Assembly: GCA_003427395.1 (NCBI GenBank)
Contig: BFEA01000407.1
Span: 1,112,165-1,170,859, forward strand
DNA: 58,695 nucleotides
Reading direction: 5' to 3'
Origin: Chara braunii
Lineage: Eukaryota > Streptophyta > Charophyceae > Charales > Characeae
The notes below the pieces were generated by a model. That model had not been told where the DNA came from and searched no databases. It was given only the letters and a program-made list of their open reading frames with translations. Position numbers and translations under genes: made by a program. Of the stretch, positions 34,571 to 45,396 are shown piece by piece. Each line of letters opens with the position of its first letter. Within the stretch, counting starts at the first letter, position 1.

Positions 34571-35759
34571 ATATCAGGTCGGCGGCCTCACAAGGGAGAG
34601 GTGAGCGAAAATCGGGAATTGATTCGGTGTTCAGTGTAGAAACTAGGTATTGAATCGGGGCTCACCATGCGCAGTGACGATGACAAGTTGCGAAGGGAAT
34701 CAAGCAGCTTTATACAAACGTTGTCATGGCTATGCCGAAAGGTCATCGAGCTGCGAAACGTGGATCGGCTATGGCGGACGGAGGTGGAGGGTGGAGAAAA
34801 GACATCAGAACACGTCCGCTGGCGAAACAACAAAACCGGGAATTGATTCGGGGTTCAACATGCGGCAACTACGGCGTTATATCCTGCAGGTAGAGACGGG
34901 GCATCAGGGAATCTGTTCGGACATCGGACACAGAACAGGACAACTCAAGTTACAGAATCTTACCTTCGTCGTGCGTTGAGCGAGCGACCAACGTTGGACG
35001 GATATGGATGTGCGACCACCGAACCAGCTATGGTGGAGGGATATCGAGCTAGGAAGAGCACACCTGCTATGGCGAATGATAATCTAGCCACGAAGAGCGA
35101 GCTATGGAGAACGAACCGAACATAATGCGGCAACTGCGGACGGAGTGAAGAGCGAAGAGCAAACGGGCTATGGAGGAAGGAGGTGGGGGATGAAGACAAA
35201 ATATCAAAACGCGCGCCGAAACGATAGCACGACTTGACCTGTGGAGCGACAACAAAAGGGATAATGCGAGGGCGGCAACGCCTTTTATACTTTCCTGCAG
35301 CAGGTCTCGCGTCGGGATCAAGGTGGGGCCGTATCGATTCGCATATCGCACGCCCGGACCCATAAAACGCCAGGGCCTATAAAGAGGTAAGAGGTACTAG
35401 AAATTGTCACCCGTCGATCAACAATTTTCAACGGTGTAGATGAACGGAGCCACTGACATGCCAGTGGCCCCAAAATCTCCGTCAATTCCGACATGCAATG
35501 ATGTGACAGTTCCAGCAAACAAGGGGCAAGCAAGGTCATTTTCGCAGTTGTAATCTGGACCGTCGATCGGCATGATCCTACGCACGAGGTCAGGCGCAAG
35601 AATCTATAAGGCGCGGCGATTCGTTGTGCATAGAGGCGGTTCGCTGCGCGCCGAGGCCAGGCGACGGTTTATTTCGCGCCGAGGCGTGGCGATTCGTTGT
35701 GCGCCGAGGTCAAAAACACCGGAAATCTATAAGTTCCAGTGTCGTTGTCATTCAAACAT
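34571..35759. other. No gene seen; intergenic between divergent genes
   Basis: GGAATTGATTCGG recurs at 34615 and 34837, and CGAGCTA/TGCTATGG-type phrases recur at 34730-35170. TATAAA-like strings occur near 35283, 35373 and 35601. A promoter region for the divergent genes is plausible but not shown. Confidence 0.35.
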
Positions 35760-36960
35760 TTTGCAAATGTCAACGACGTTGGATATCGATGCGCTTAGCC
35801 ATGCACCATTGCCATCGATGCACTTAGCTCATCGCCATCGCCAACGCTCGCCATGCACCATCACCATCGATGCGCTTAGCTCATCGCCATCGCGATGCGA
35901 AGCTATATCCCCCATCGCAGCCGTCGCGCTCGCCTGACCATCGCAGCGCTGACAATCGCCATCGCTCCCATCGCAGCGCTGGCCATCGCTATCGCTGCCA
36001 TCGAGGTGCTGGCCATTGTAACGCGTTCCATCGCTGCGCCATCTTTCTCATCGTCACGCCATCTCTCTCCATCAGTGCGCCATCGCTCTCCACCGCAGCG
36101 CTGCCCATCGCTATCGAAGCCCTGACCATTATTATCCCATCGCAGCGCTGGCCATCGCTATCGCTGATTTGTTGGGCACCTTGGCGCCTTCGCGATCTCT
36201 TCTCCATCGCTCTGCGATTTCTCTTCATCGCTCTTGCGCGATCTCTCTCCATCGTCGCACGATCTCCCTCTGTCATTGAGTGATCACTCTCTATCTCACT
36301 CCATCACTGCGCGATCTCTCTCGACCACCAGGCAACCTCCATCCTTCCGCTAGAGGCTCTCCATTACTCCTGCGCGATCACGCCATCGCCATTGTATTGT
36401 GGGTTCAGGCCGTCGTCGGTGCAGCCGCCGATCACTGTGGAATCGCACGAAACAAGTGACAGGTATGCTTAACGAAGGTTTAACGCGATGGATATCACTT
36501 TGATAATGGAACTGATGTTGTACAATAACTAATATTGGTCATCGTTGCGCCAACTCTCTCCATTGGCGCGCCATCTATCTCCATCGATGCGCCATCGTTA
36601 ACCATCATTGTGCCTTCTCTCTCCATCGGTGCGGGATCGCTAACCATTGTTGTGCGTCCTCTCTCCATCTCTCTCCATCGGTGCGCGATCTCTCCCGACC
36701 TTTCTTCATCTCTCGACCTTTCTTCATCTCTCGACCTTTCGTCATCTATCTCCATCGCTGCGCTATATTCCCCAATCTATCTCCATCACCGCGCCATCTA
36801 TGTCTTTCTCTCTCATTCGGTGCGCCATCTTTCTCCATTGTTGTGCTATCGCTAACCATCGCTGCGCCTGCTATCTCCATTGCTGCGCCATATTTCTCCA
36901 TCGGTGCGCAATGTGTCTCCCTCGCTGCGGCATATCTCTCAATCTGTTTGCGAACTCTTT
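35760..36960. repeat. Degenerate minisatellite of CATCGCTGCGCCATC type
   Basis: Short units of about 12-24 bp built from CCATCG, GCGCCATC and TCTCTCCATC repeat throughout, interrupted near 36410-36530. The Ser/Ile/Ala/Pro-rich frames in all phases are by-products of the repeat. Confidence 0.8.
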
Positions 36961-37039
36961 CCCTTCTTGCGCCATCAACCTTCTTCCCCGGAATATACAA
37001 CGCACATTCATTATAGTTGTTTTTAGACTGAACGAAACT

Positions 37040-37770
37040 GGGACTTATGGACTAAAGAGTAACAAATTTAGGGAGATGGTTGGTTGAAGAGCGAATAAAT
37101 TTGCATTTGCAAATGGGCATTTCCATTACGAAATCGGGGGTACAAGTGTGAGTTAATTCTGACCTATCGACTAAACAGTAACAAATTAAGGGGGCTGGTT
37201 AGTTCAAGAGCGAATAAATTCGGACTTGCAAACGAGCATTTACATTACGAAACTGCGGGTACAAGTGCAAGTTATTTTCGGTTTTTTCTGCGTGTAGTAC
37301 GAGCCACAGATCGTCGCAAGAGAGAAATGGGGAAAGATGGCGTACTATTTTTTAAGATTGAGAAAGATTGCGAAGCGATGGGCAGACGGCGCACCGATGA
37401 AAATAGATGGCGAGCGATGGCGCACCGATTGAGAGAGATGGCGCACCAAGAGAGATTGATGGAGTTACAGCCTTCCCCCGAATACAACGTCCGGTCATTA
37501 CAATTCGCACTTCAAACGAACATTTCAATTACGCCGTACAATAAGAAATTACCTTCGTGGTTGGTTCAGTGGCGAGTTAACTCACAAATAGAAAAGGACT
37601 TAATTCTTCTGGGCCGAGAAGAGACGCGACTTCACTGCTCGAGTGCTTCGATTTCGAGACTGTGAGTACAAGTGCGAGTTAATTCTGACTTATCGACTAA
37701 AGAGTAACAAATTTAGGGGGGATGGTTGGTTGAAGAGCGAATAAATTCGCACTTGCAATTGTTGTTGTTT
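37040..37770. repeat. Tandem ~120-bp repeats carrying dyad sites
   Basis: Units contain GACTAAAGAGTAACAAATTT, GAAGAGCGAATAAATTCGCA and GTACAAGTGCGAGTTAATTC. Copies lie near 37055, 37170 and 37690, and an unrelated segment separates the second and third. Each unit brings one dyad, for example 37734-37754. The array lies just upstream of the transposase gene. Confidence 0.7.
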
Positions 37771-37894
37771 AGTGGATAAGACTTAATTGACTCGCACTTA
37801 TACCCTCAGTTTCGAAATCGAAATGCTCGTTTCAAGTGCGAATGTATTCTCTCGTGTTCCAACCAGGAACTTAATATCTTACTGTACGGTGAAT

Positions 37895-37916
37895 AAGTAC
37901 GAATCAGCTCGCATTT
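37895..37916. promoter_or_regulatory. 22-bp dyad site upstream of the transposase
   Basis: AAGTACGA-ATCAGC-TCGCATTT, spacer of 6 and arms with one mismatch (A opposite C). It is the closest well-formed site to the transposase frame. Confidence 0.55.
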
Positions 37917-38184
37917 GTACTCTCGCCTGAAAAAGAGCGAGTTTGCTCGGACATATTCAAACCACTTGCACACTGAACGAGTGGGAGAGGAGTCGGACTT
38001 GAGATACCACTTGAGCTTCAAATCAGGGTCCGACAAAACGATATGGATTCAAATGTTGTTGTTCCACTGTTTTGTGATAAATATTAGAAATGCGAGCTTA
38101 CTCCCTCTTGTTTATTTCCCTGACCTCGTCATACGTTGACGTGATTTTCTTGTTGTACAGTTTTCGTGTGAATCGTCTCTTCAA

Positions 38185-41100
38185 ATGGGTGTTGAATCCG
38201 TCGACTGTGTCACGCCACCACCACCGTCACGACACCACGGAGAAGACGATGTTCGAGAACGTAGTTCTTGTGACAGCAGCCCGGAAGCTCCCCCTGATCG
38301 GCATTGCGGTTTGAAAAGGGAGTTCTCGATATTGACCCCGACGAATCATTCAGGCCCGTCTACGACGTCCGCTCGACGTCGTTTTGTTCGCTTTATCGAC
38401 GTTCTCGACGGTCAGCGCGTATCTACAACGCGAATCCCCGGTAGTGAGGGTATTCGGGATGTCGAGACGTTTCCCGATGGATGAATGTTCGTGGACACAA
38501 ATTTTTGTGGTGTGTCCGAAACGACTGGAACAGATCTCATGCGAACAGCGGGTAGACTGTCTGAAAGCGTTGAAGTTACCCAACCCCTAGCATTTGACTA
38601 CCGTCGGTCGTTGGTGGATACAAACTTTTGTGGTACGCCCGATAAAAACGGATATGATCGGGAACAGTGGAGTGCATTTGGTAGAAACGGGTCTGGTAGG
38701 GAACAGGCAACGGAATGTGCTTGTGAAAGTGCCGAGATAGGTAAGAGAATTGCATGTGAAGCCGAAAAAATTGGCTCTCCGTCGATGACAGCCACGGGTG
38801 CAATAGAAAATTGGCCGACTGGTTTTGTAGACACAGATTTCTACAGTTCATCGGAATCCTCCCAATCCGATTTGTCGAGAACCGCTCCCGAGGACAGATC
38901 AAAATTCCTAGGTGCAGCGCATAGGTCCCCGACCAAAAGTCACCGTGGAACTCCCAAAGCAGTCCTTCAGGTTTTGTCTCATCCCCTACATGGAGAAAGG
39001 AGAAGATATAATCGAAAAATTAGGCCGGTTAGAATGTCAAAACATTCGAAGAGGGCCAAAAGTCGATTGAATGAAACTAACAATGCGCTCGTCCCGACGC
39101 ACAAGTGTTGTAAGAACAAGTGTCTTCGGGTATTGACCATTGACGATATCAAACCGGTGCGCGAAGCCTATTACGAAATGTCCCTCGAAAGGAGGCTCGA
39201 GTGGTGGATGCAAACCCTCGACAATTTCTGTATCCTCGACGGTGGTCTGGAAAGAGTCAAACCAGTGCAGTGCAAACGTCGTGTGTGCATCGCCGGTTGG
39301 TGCAAAATAATAGGAATATGTCGAAACACATTTCGTCGTTATAGCAAGTGCACGTCAGACGAGGTCGTCCGTGGACGGCATGGTCGATGGGGATTGTTGA
39401 ACCCGAGACCGGAGTATGTGAGCATGCTGGCTCGTGTGACAAGGTTTGTGGAAGAACATGGAGTTGTTATGCCCTATCAAATGGTTATGAGGGGGACCTC
39501 ACAAAGACCTAAAGTTAAGCTCCCTGCTTATTTCACGAAGCTCCTTGTATACGAGTCCATCAAGTCGGAGTCGGAAGCGGCGGGTCAGACCGTCGTTTCG
39601 GAGCAAGTCTTCCACTCCATATGGAGGAAGTACTTGTGGCATGCCGACCTTGCCAAGTCCAACTCGTTCACAAAGTACTTATGGCATGCCGACCTTGCCA
39701 AGTCCGACTCGTTCACAAAGTGTGGCGAGTGCGTCCGCCTTAGACAGGCCAGAGATAACGCCTTTCTCCTTCGTGACCATAGGGATTTCGATGAAAAGCA
39801 CCGCAAACACCAACTAGATCAGGTCGCTCACAGTGCGGATTACACTCACTGGAAACTTTGTTCCATTTTGAACCCCGCGGAATACCTCTGTCTTATAGTG
39901 GATGGAATGGATCAGAAAAAGACAATCATTCCTCACATCGGCATGTATAGTTACTCCAAGGATCATCGACACGACATGATGATGAAAACGAACCTGGCCG
40001 CGGTCATAGCTCACGGCAGGAAACCGTCCATTTATGTTTACACGTATTTGCCTTTCTATGCGCACGGTTCCGATGGCACCATGACGTGCGTTATGCGGAC
40101 TCTATGTGAGTTGCAGACGTCAGGACAGAAATGGCCACGCCACCTCCGAATCCAGGCGGACAATTGCTGGAGGGAAAACAAAAACCAATACCTTATGTGT
40201 TTGGCCTCTCTTCTGGTGAAATTCAGGATTTTCAAAGATGTCGAAGTGGGGTTTATGATTGTTGGCGACACTCATACCGACATAGACGCGACTTTTAGTG
40301 TTCTCTCGAAAAAACTGAAGGACAACAATGCTTACACCATCACGCAGTTGTTCTCGCTTATCGAGTCGTCCCACAAGATACGGCCGAAGTGCATTGAGCT
40401 TGATCACATTGCCGATTGGCGCCAGGTAGTGGATCGATACGTCGACAGAAGCATCGTCGGCGTGTCGAAACCGCATCTCCTCAAATTCTTCATGCGTGAC
40501 GGCAGTCCCGTCATGGTGTAGAAGAAGTACTGTACCGATGCGGAATGGATGCCGGAAGGCAGACCAGTTCACTGGTTCTCGGTTGTCAATGGGCAGTATG
40601 CAGGCCCTACCTCCCCTCCACAACCATGTTTTATTCCCCGTGTCGTTAAAGAGGATTTTCAGATGGCTCGTGACAGTGTCCAAAAATTTCTGGACGTCCT
40701 CGAACAGCATAGACACATGTGGCGGACATATAGGAAGGAGGAGGTCGACAAGCGGGAGGATGCTTTGTCTTACTGAAAAGCCATCTTCGTCGAGGCTGAC
40801 GATATGATCCAAAAGCAAAAGAAGAAGGAGATGGAAGAGGGTGAGGAAGAGGATGTCCTCGGGGCGGACGAGCCCGAGATCTACCCTCACACCTTCTGGC
40901 CACAATCAGTCTAAATTGTGGAGGAAGTTCAAGAACCCGACCCTCCTTCGCCAGATGCTTCGCTTATATATGTAGGACCGAGGGCGGGTCGTCCAAAAGT
41001 GGACTTCGACCCTCGGCGCCATATAAACAAAGGTGATTTTCTGATTGTTAGGCCGCCTGATGAGGAACTGTCTCAAGGTGTCCCATTCAGGGTTGGCAGA

Positions 41101-41334
41101 GCACAGTCTAAGGTTGTGGACGACCGTTCCTCACCTCATTGCGGTTGTTTATGTATACAGTGGTGGGTGTCTACAGGTCACTCGTCTGATCTTCGTGAAA
41201 GGTACTCCGACGCTTGGACGAAGAGGTGGAAACTTTCCACTTCGTAGGAGGAACAATGGCAACGCGCCGAAATCGTGGTTTATTCCTGGAGAATACCTTT
41301 TTTCGCAAAGGGACGGATGAGAGCAAATTCGTGA
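38185..41334 (+). pseudogene. RNase-H-fold transposase of the giant element
   Basis: One frame spans about 1,050 codons, cut by stops at 38482 (TGA), 40519 (TAG), 40774 (TGA), 40912 (TAA) and 41245 (TAG); 38485-40521 is open for 678 codons. The N-terminal part has three VDT(N/D)F repeats. Cys pairs follow (HKCCKNKC; KCGEC). The core has LIVDGMDQKKTIIPH (Asp 473 of the open part), RIQADNCWRENKNQYLM (Asp 559) and GDTHTDIDATFSVL (His 597, Asp 599, Asp 601). This fits the family I know as DUF7869-type, thought to be transposon integrases. A 45-bp tandem duplication doubles YLWHADLAKS (39631-39720). The C-terminal region (GDFLIVRPPDEE, PFRVGRA) also fits that family. Confidence 0.7.
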
Positions 41335-41426
41335 CAGGCCTTACAATACCGACATCCGTTTGCGAGAAAGTGCTTGTGGCCTTGGGGGACGGCTGTTTCT
41401 GGTCCGTTCGACGTGCCCGTTTAGTT

Positions 41427-41448
41427 AAATGCGAACTGATTCGGATTT
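41427..41448. promoter_or_regulatory. 22-bp dyad site upstream of paralogue 1
   Basis: AAATGCGA-ACTGAT-TCGGATTT, one mismatch. It lies 74 bp before the ATG of the first paralogue and 92 bp after the transposase end. Confidence 0.6.
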
Positions 41449-41522
41449 GGTGGCTACGAACTCCGCAAAGATAATGACGAGACGTGAACTGCGACCTAAT
41501 TCCGGTTTGCTTGTCCTGCAGG

Positions 41523-42416
41523 ATGGATGACGACGACACACCATTGTGCGGCGTTGTATACGAGACAACGTCCTACGAAACCTCGTCGTACCCAAGCGAG
41601 TATTCCTTTTCGATCGAGAATGTGGACACGGATCTTATCATCATGAACAAATGCATTTGGGCACGAGGAACGCTCAGTCTTGACAGCGATCATCTGCATA
41701 TCGAAGCTGGGGTCGGCCTCGACGGTTACATCGCACCCGAAACACATGTTGTTGATGGACAAATTACAATAGTTCGTGATAGAGGATCAAATATGTGGTA
41801 CCTATACCGGAGTTTAAAGGAAGTCCAACTTTGGGAAGTTCCATCCAGTCAGGAGGAGAACGTAGACGTCGAGGATATGGTGGATTCCTGGGAATCGCTG
41901 TGCTTCGAACAAGACTGGGATTGTATGGACGACCAGCATGCTAAACTTTGCGCATGGTACTGTATCGGGAAGCCGCAGTTGCGTTTTCCTGTGATCATAG
42001 ACTACCATGGCCGAGTTCGTATGTTCAACCGTGGCACCCCTGTGCTGACTCTTTTCACGGCGGCCAAGCTTTGTGGTAAGCGAATGAGAGTTTTCTTCCT
42101 TGTGAGGGAAGACTTTCGTGAGCCCGCGTCCGCGGGTGCTCTTAAGCGCTTCCGTGAACGATTCGAAATAGATCCTTCACTCGCAAAAGAGTTGAATCAA
42201 AGGGTCGACTGTTTGGTGCATGCGCAATTTGACCTCCTTTTCGGATTGTGTGAGGAGATATTCTTCACGTTGGAACACAAGGACAACTGCAATGACTACA
42301 CTCTACGAAAAGTTGCGCATCACCGTTCGGGTGTCCAAACATTGGAATTCGTAGGTGGTAGGCGGAGACAGATCTACGACTGTCCTTACTGTGAGGATGG
42401 ACACCAGTCACCTTGA
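41523..42416 (+). CDS. Unknown protein, triplicated family, copy 1 (intact)
   Basis: A 297-codon open frame. The start MDDDDTPLCG follows a splice-acceptor-like TTGTCCTGCAG|G at 41521, so an upstream exon is possible. Motifs shared with copies 2 and 3, in order: SNMWYLYRSLKE, KLCAWYCIGKP, VIIDYHGRVRMFNRGTPVL and TLFT, MRVFFLVREDF, QRVDCLVHAQ, and a C-terminal YDCPYCEDGH (C-P-x-C-x3-H, possibly zinc-binding). No known domain is recognised. It is the only copy without a break and follows the transposase by under 200 bp, so it may serve the element. Confidence 0.65.
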   Translation: MDDDDTPLCGVVYETTSYETSSYPSEYSFSIENVDTDLIIMNKCIWARGTLSLDSDHLHIEAGVGLDGYIAPETHVVDGQITIVRDRGSNMWYLYRSLKEVQLWEVPSSQEENVDVEDMVDSWESLCFEQDWDCMDDQHAKLCAWYCIGKPQLRFPVIIDYHGRVRMFNRGTPVLTLFTAAKLCGKRMRVFFLVREDFREPASAGALKRFRERFEIDPSLAKELNQRVDCLVHAQFDLLFGLCEEIFFTLEHKDNCNDYTLRKVAHHRSGVQTLEFVGGRRRQIYDCPYCEDGHQSP

Positions 42417-42599
42417 CCTGCTATGTGAGCCTTCCTGTTTGTGGATTTCCACAACGCCGAGTTAGTTCGCACTTTGCTGCTGTACTCATAGGACAAACTC
42501 GTGGTTCATCGACGACCTCGTTGTTGACATTAGTCTGAGCTAACTCATCATTGTTGTCACTTTTTCCACCCCGTGGTCTTCAATAGTAGAGTGGTCTGA

Positions 42600-42765
42600 C
42601 CGCTGCATACGAATGACGTGTTGGAAATGAGTCGAGATTAAGAGGTGGTTGCAGGACTTGCGCCGGATAGGAATGAGTCGAGCTTAAAAGGTGGTTCTAA
42701 CACAAATGACGTGTTCGAAATACGGCCACCCTGTCACGAAGTGCGAATACATTCTGAGTTATCTG
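42600..42765. promoter_or_regulatory. Intergenic repeats and dyad before paralogue 2
   Basis: GAATGACGTGTTGGAAATGA and diverged copies recur at 42610, 42670 and 42706. A dyad AAGTGCGA-ATACAT-TCTGAGTT ends the block at 42739-42760. The same block type precedes paralogue 3. Confidence 0.5.
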
Positions 42766-42873
42766 ACTCCAAGTAGGCTTTTCCGTTGCTGCTTTTCCGT
42801 TACTGCTATTCCTTCCAGACTCTATGTGCGTCATCACTAACATGCTACCTTGTGCTTCCTCACGTAATGCAGG

Positions 42874-43759
42874 ATGAACTATTACCAGACTTCACCCCGT
42901 GCAAACACTTCCAGCTCGTCTCACGGCGACGTATCGCCAGACCGGATTCCCGATCTCGGTCTCTTAATTTTGGACAAGAATATATGGGAGTACCAGCAAG
43001 TAAACTGTTCACGCCGATATCTAAACAACAAATCGGTTGTTGCGCTTGATGGGCAAGTTCCCGGGATATTGAGGATGGACGCCACCGCGGATGACCTTGT
43101 GGTCGACAGAGATATGGGTTGGAACTTCTGGTACCTGTACTCCTTGGAAGACGAAATTGATGTAGAGCCCGTCAGCGAGGAAGGAGATCTAGAACCTGCC
43201 ACTCCTGAAGAGATGACGGACGCGTGGCGCGTCCACTGTGCGAAGCAGAGATGGTTAGACCCCGACAGGAGGCACGTAAAGCTTTGTGCCTGGTTTTGCC
43301 TGGGACAACCAGTTGTGCCCGCACTGGCCATCATAGATTATTACGGTCGCATTCGGGTATTCAACCGTAACACGACGGTCGTGACGCTGTTCACGACTGG
43401 TGAAGGTTGATGGTTGAAAGATGAAAGCGCTTTTCATTGCAAGGGAGGAGTTCCGAGGAGTCGCCCTCAATTCTATGCAAGCGTTTCGCAGCCCCACGGT
43501 CGAGGGTGTGCTCGGACACTTCAAAGATTGGTTATCGCATGATGCGACATTAAGGGAGGAGCTCGACTTCAGAGTCGACTGTTTGGTGCACTCTCAGTTG
43601 CACTACCTTCTCGATAACTGTGACGATATTTTCTGGCGACTGGAACATAGGGGCCACAACTTAGAGACTGTTTTTCGAGAGGAGGAATATCGTCTGTCGA
43701 CGGCCCGTTATGTGTACGATTGTCCGTCCTGTTGCAACGGACATCCTGAATATCTGTAA
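42874..43759 (+). pseudogene. Triplicated family, copy 2 (one frameshift)
   Basis: It begins MNYYQTSPRA at the ATG at 42874, directly after the acceptor-like CACGTAATGCAG|G. Conserved blocks: NFWYLYSLED, KLCAWFCLGQP, AIIDYYGRIRVFNRNTTVV. The frame breaks near 43405 (one-base indel) and resumes at MKALFIAREEF, FRVDCLVHSQ and YDCPSCCNGH. The break falls where copies 1 and 3 read through from TLFT to M(R/K)-x-(F/L)F. Function unknown; loss is recent because the rest stays open. Confidence 0.6.
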
Positions 43760-43794
43760 GGAAAATGGACCCCAATAGGAGAGTAGTCTGACCG

Positions 43795-44120
43795 TTCCAC
43801 GTGAATGACGTGTTGGAAATGAGTCGAAATTAAGCGGCGGTTGTAGGACTTGCGCTCAGTTGCGAAGTGCGAATCTACTCTCACTTATTGACCCACATGA
43901 ATGATGTGTAGAAAATAAATCGGCGGCGGTTGCTGGACTTGCGCTCCCTTGCGAAGTGCGAATCTACTCTCACTTATCGACCCACATGAATGACGTGTAG
44001 AAAATAAGTTGGCATTAGACGACGGTTATAAAACTTGCGCATAGAATGACGTGTAGAAAATAAGGCGGCATAAGACTTGCTCTCTTGCGATGTGCGAACC
44101 AATTCCCAATTATCGAACCC
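43795..44120. repeat. ~90-bp tandem repeats, each with a dyad site
   Basis: GAATGACGTGT(A/T)GAAAAT, GGACTTGCGCT and TTGCGAAGTGCGAATCTACT recur in about four units. Dyads AAGTGCGA-ATCTAC-TCTCACTT at 43865-43886 and 43954-43975 each have one mismatch. A more decayed one is near 44092. Confidence 0.7.
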
Positions 44121-44211
44121 TTCCGTGCGTATCAAGATCCTGTATTTTTTGCTTACGCACTTGGGAGAATCGCAAGTGACGCGCTTCCTTGCCTTTCTCC
44201 GCTAATGCAGA

Positions 44212-45110
44212 ATGGATATCCGGACTTCGTCGAAGAGTAGGAACTCCTCAGCGCCGGAGATCGATCTAATCATTTTGTCGTAGAACATTTGGGAAGACAT
44301 TGGACGCTCTGGTCTGGACCGTGACTACCTGCATCTCGAAGATGATGTTGCCCCGGACGGGGAAATCCCTTCGTGGCAAAGTGCGGAAGAAGGACACCTT
44401 CGGATTTGCCGTGATATAGGGTCGAACTTTTGGTACCTGTACACTCTGATGAAGGATGTACAGGCATACCGTATCGGGTTGGAGTCACTTCTGAAGAGGG
44501 AACCCGTCGAAGAGGAACCATCCAAACTTCTAAGATGGTTGAAGCATAGCACATTTTATATGAGAAACTTAAGTGGGCGTTGTTGGACAAGTTGCATCAA
44601 AAACTGTGTGTCTGGTTTTGCCTCGGCCAACCGACGAAGTCGGCGCCGGTGATCATAGACTACTTCAGTTGAGCGAGGGTGTGTAATCGAGGCACCACCG
44701 TCGTGACGCTCTTCACTGTCGTGAAGGTGGACGGTTGACGAATGAGAGCTATTTTTCTCGCAAGGGAGAAATTTCACGGTGTCAAACTCACTTCTTTTTA
44801 AGCGTTTCACACATCAGGCCCTACTGGTTCCCTTGCACGGTTCAAAAACAGGCTCGCCATAGATCAAGCACTCAAAGATGAGCTACATTTGCGGGTTGAC
44901 TGTTTGGTGCACCAACAACTTCACTACCTCTTCGATAGTTGCGACGAAGTAAATTTCACAGTCGAACATAGGGACAACGAATTGCGATTTGCTTACCGCC
45001 ATCTGGATTATTCAGCCTCCAAACCTCAGGAAGTGACTCTTTGTAACGGGAAGACGAGATATGTGTGCAATTGCCCTTACTGCGATGCTGGACATCTATA
45101 TCTTCACTAG
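44212..45110 (+). pseudogene. Triplicated family, copy 3 (several breaks)
   Basis: The ATG MDIRTSSKSRN follows CCGCTAATGCAG|A. An early TAG (44281-44283) interrupts the position of NKCIW in copy 1. Blocks in changing frames: NFWYLYTLMK, KLCVWFCLGQP, VIIDYF-stop, TTVVTLFT, MRAIFLARE, LRVDCLVHQQ, and CNCPYCDAGH. At least two stops and two frameshifts make it non-functional. Its order and length match copies 1 and 2. Confidence 0.6.
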
Positions 45111-45143
45111 CGACGTTCTGAATTACTTGCTTCGTATTTTCTC

Positions 45144-45165
45144 TAGTGCGACTAGACTCGCACTA
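45144..45165. promoter_or_regulatory. 22-bp dyad site, perfect with changed outer base
   Basis: TAGTGCGA-CTAGAC-TCGCACTA. The outer base pair differs from the consensus (T-A instead of A-T) on both sides together, so symmetry is kept although sequence changed. Confidence 0.7.
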
Positions 45166-45396
45166 TGCTTACAGCCCGTTGAATTCCATGTTCGCCCCCT
45201 TACTTATCTCTCGTTCATCATGCCCCATCCCCTTCGGTATACCCCGTTGCATGACAAACTGTCTATCTAATTACGAGTTCGTTCGCACTTTGCCAACATC
45301 AGTCGGTCTCAACTTTGCCGTTTACCCTCCTCTCCGTGTATGACAAGGTGAAATGTTTGACACCCGCAAGGGCGTTGTTCTCTCTTCTGATGCAGA

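Noticed and set aside
35572-37016. Several Ser/Ala/Ile/Pro-rich ORFs in all frames
   Set aside because: They are by-products of the minisatellite; no frame is preferred.
39814-40905. Minus-strand ORF of 261 codons at 40120-40905 and neighbours
   Set aside because: They are antisense to the transposase core, which has clear catalytic motifs.
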